From NCBI GenBank assembly GCA_029239365.1, contig JAQZBA010000004.1, forward strand, positions 1 through 33,658: a stretch of 33,658 nucleotides of DNA, read 5' to 3'. The notes beneath the pieces are model-generated. The model saw only the letters and a program-made list of their open reading frames with translations, ran no database searches and had not been told where the DNA came from. The position numbers and the translations under genes were made by a program. The stretch's first letter is position 1, and every line of letters begins with the position of its first letter. Below are positions 33,554-33,658 of this stretch, one piece after another. Source of the stretch: Herbinix sp. (GTDB lineage Bacteria; Bacillota; Clostridia; Lachnospirales; Lachnospiraceae).

Positions 33554-33658
33554 CTATAAGGCCGGCATTATTATTTCAACCTTAGTCCCCTCATTCAACT
33601 TACTATTTATGATCAACCCATATTTATCACCGAATGTGAGCCTAATTCTTTTTTGAAT
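33554..33658 (-). CDS. C-terminal end of a third YesM-type sensor histidine kinase (partial)
   Basis: The minus strand is open from the window edge for 34 codons to TAG at 33554-33556. The peptide includes RIRLTFGDKYGLIINS and ends EGTKVEIIMPAL. This matches the end of YesM-type kinases: compare RIKIKYGDEYGLEIQS...VIVRLPLAT in the mannan-locus kinase and RLELRYGTDFEIKIIS...VSIRIPAVKE in the second-locus kinase. Only the last part of the HATPase domain is inside the window. A terminator follows, so it belongs to a separate unit extending to the right. Confidence 0.85.
   Translation of the reverse strand: MQKRIRLTFGDKYGLIINSKLNEGTKVEIIMPAL

Overview
The window is about 38-40% GC by eye and looks like a low-GC Gram-positive anaerobe, most likely a plant-fibre-degrading Lachnospiraceae/Clostridium of the C. 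phytofermentans kind. Reasons: strong AGGAGG-type ribosome binding sites, YesM/YesN two-component pairs beside carbohydrate ABC transporters, lipoprotein solute-binding proteins, a LysM-anchored multi-module glycanase, and an NADH-type iron alcohol dehydrogenase. Species cannot be fixed from sequence reading alone. Almost everything is on the minus strand, so transcription runs from high to low coordinates.

Region 1 (about 1-18500) is a beta-mannan utilisation locus. A YesM-type sensor kinase (+ strand, 16713) and a YesN-type AraC response regulator (- strand, 16540) are divergent. Downstream of the regulator come a secreted GH26 mannanase with an N-terminal discoidin/CBM32-like domain, then a GH130 phosphorylase followed by a 2368-residue GH5 mannanase with three tandem repeat modules, Big2 domains and a C-terminal LysM, then an ABC importer (lipoprotein, two permeases) whose last permease overlaps by ATGA the start of a methyl-accepting chemotaxis protein cut by the window edge. 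Three of these units (GH26; GH130-GH5; transporter-MCP) each begin with the same 15-nt box, placed exactly 32 nt upstream of a -10-like hexamer. I read this as the binding site of the local YesN regulator: one regulator switching secreted hydrolases, importer, chemoreceptor and cytosolic phosphorylase together.

Region 2 (about 18650-33300) is a second glycan locus of unknown substrate. One operon carries an ABC importer (lipoprotein, two permeases), a YesM/YesN pair, a cytosolic GH30 hydrolase and a small cytosolic discoidin-like protein. Upstream of it, with its own promoter, lies a six-gene catabolic operon: zinc-type dehydrogenase, SMP-30/gluconolactonase-like protein, FGGY sugar kinase, GH105/GH88-like hydrolase, iron-type alcohol dehydrogenase and DeoC-type aldolase. 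Both promoters share a 16-nt motif (13 of 16 identical) related to the mannan box. The enzyme set does not match a standard pathway I recognise: import, hydrolysis, oxidation, phosphorylation, aldol cleavage to a short aldehyde, and reduction of that aldehyde is the best reading. This is the most likely place for undescribed biochemistry.

The right edge (33554-33658) holds the C-terminus of a third YesM-type kinase and its terminator. No RNA genes, insertion sequences, CRISPR arrays or phage genes were seen. No gene-free stretch exceeds 300 bases; the intergenic gaps hold the promoters, boxes and terminators listed.
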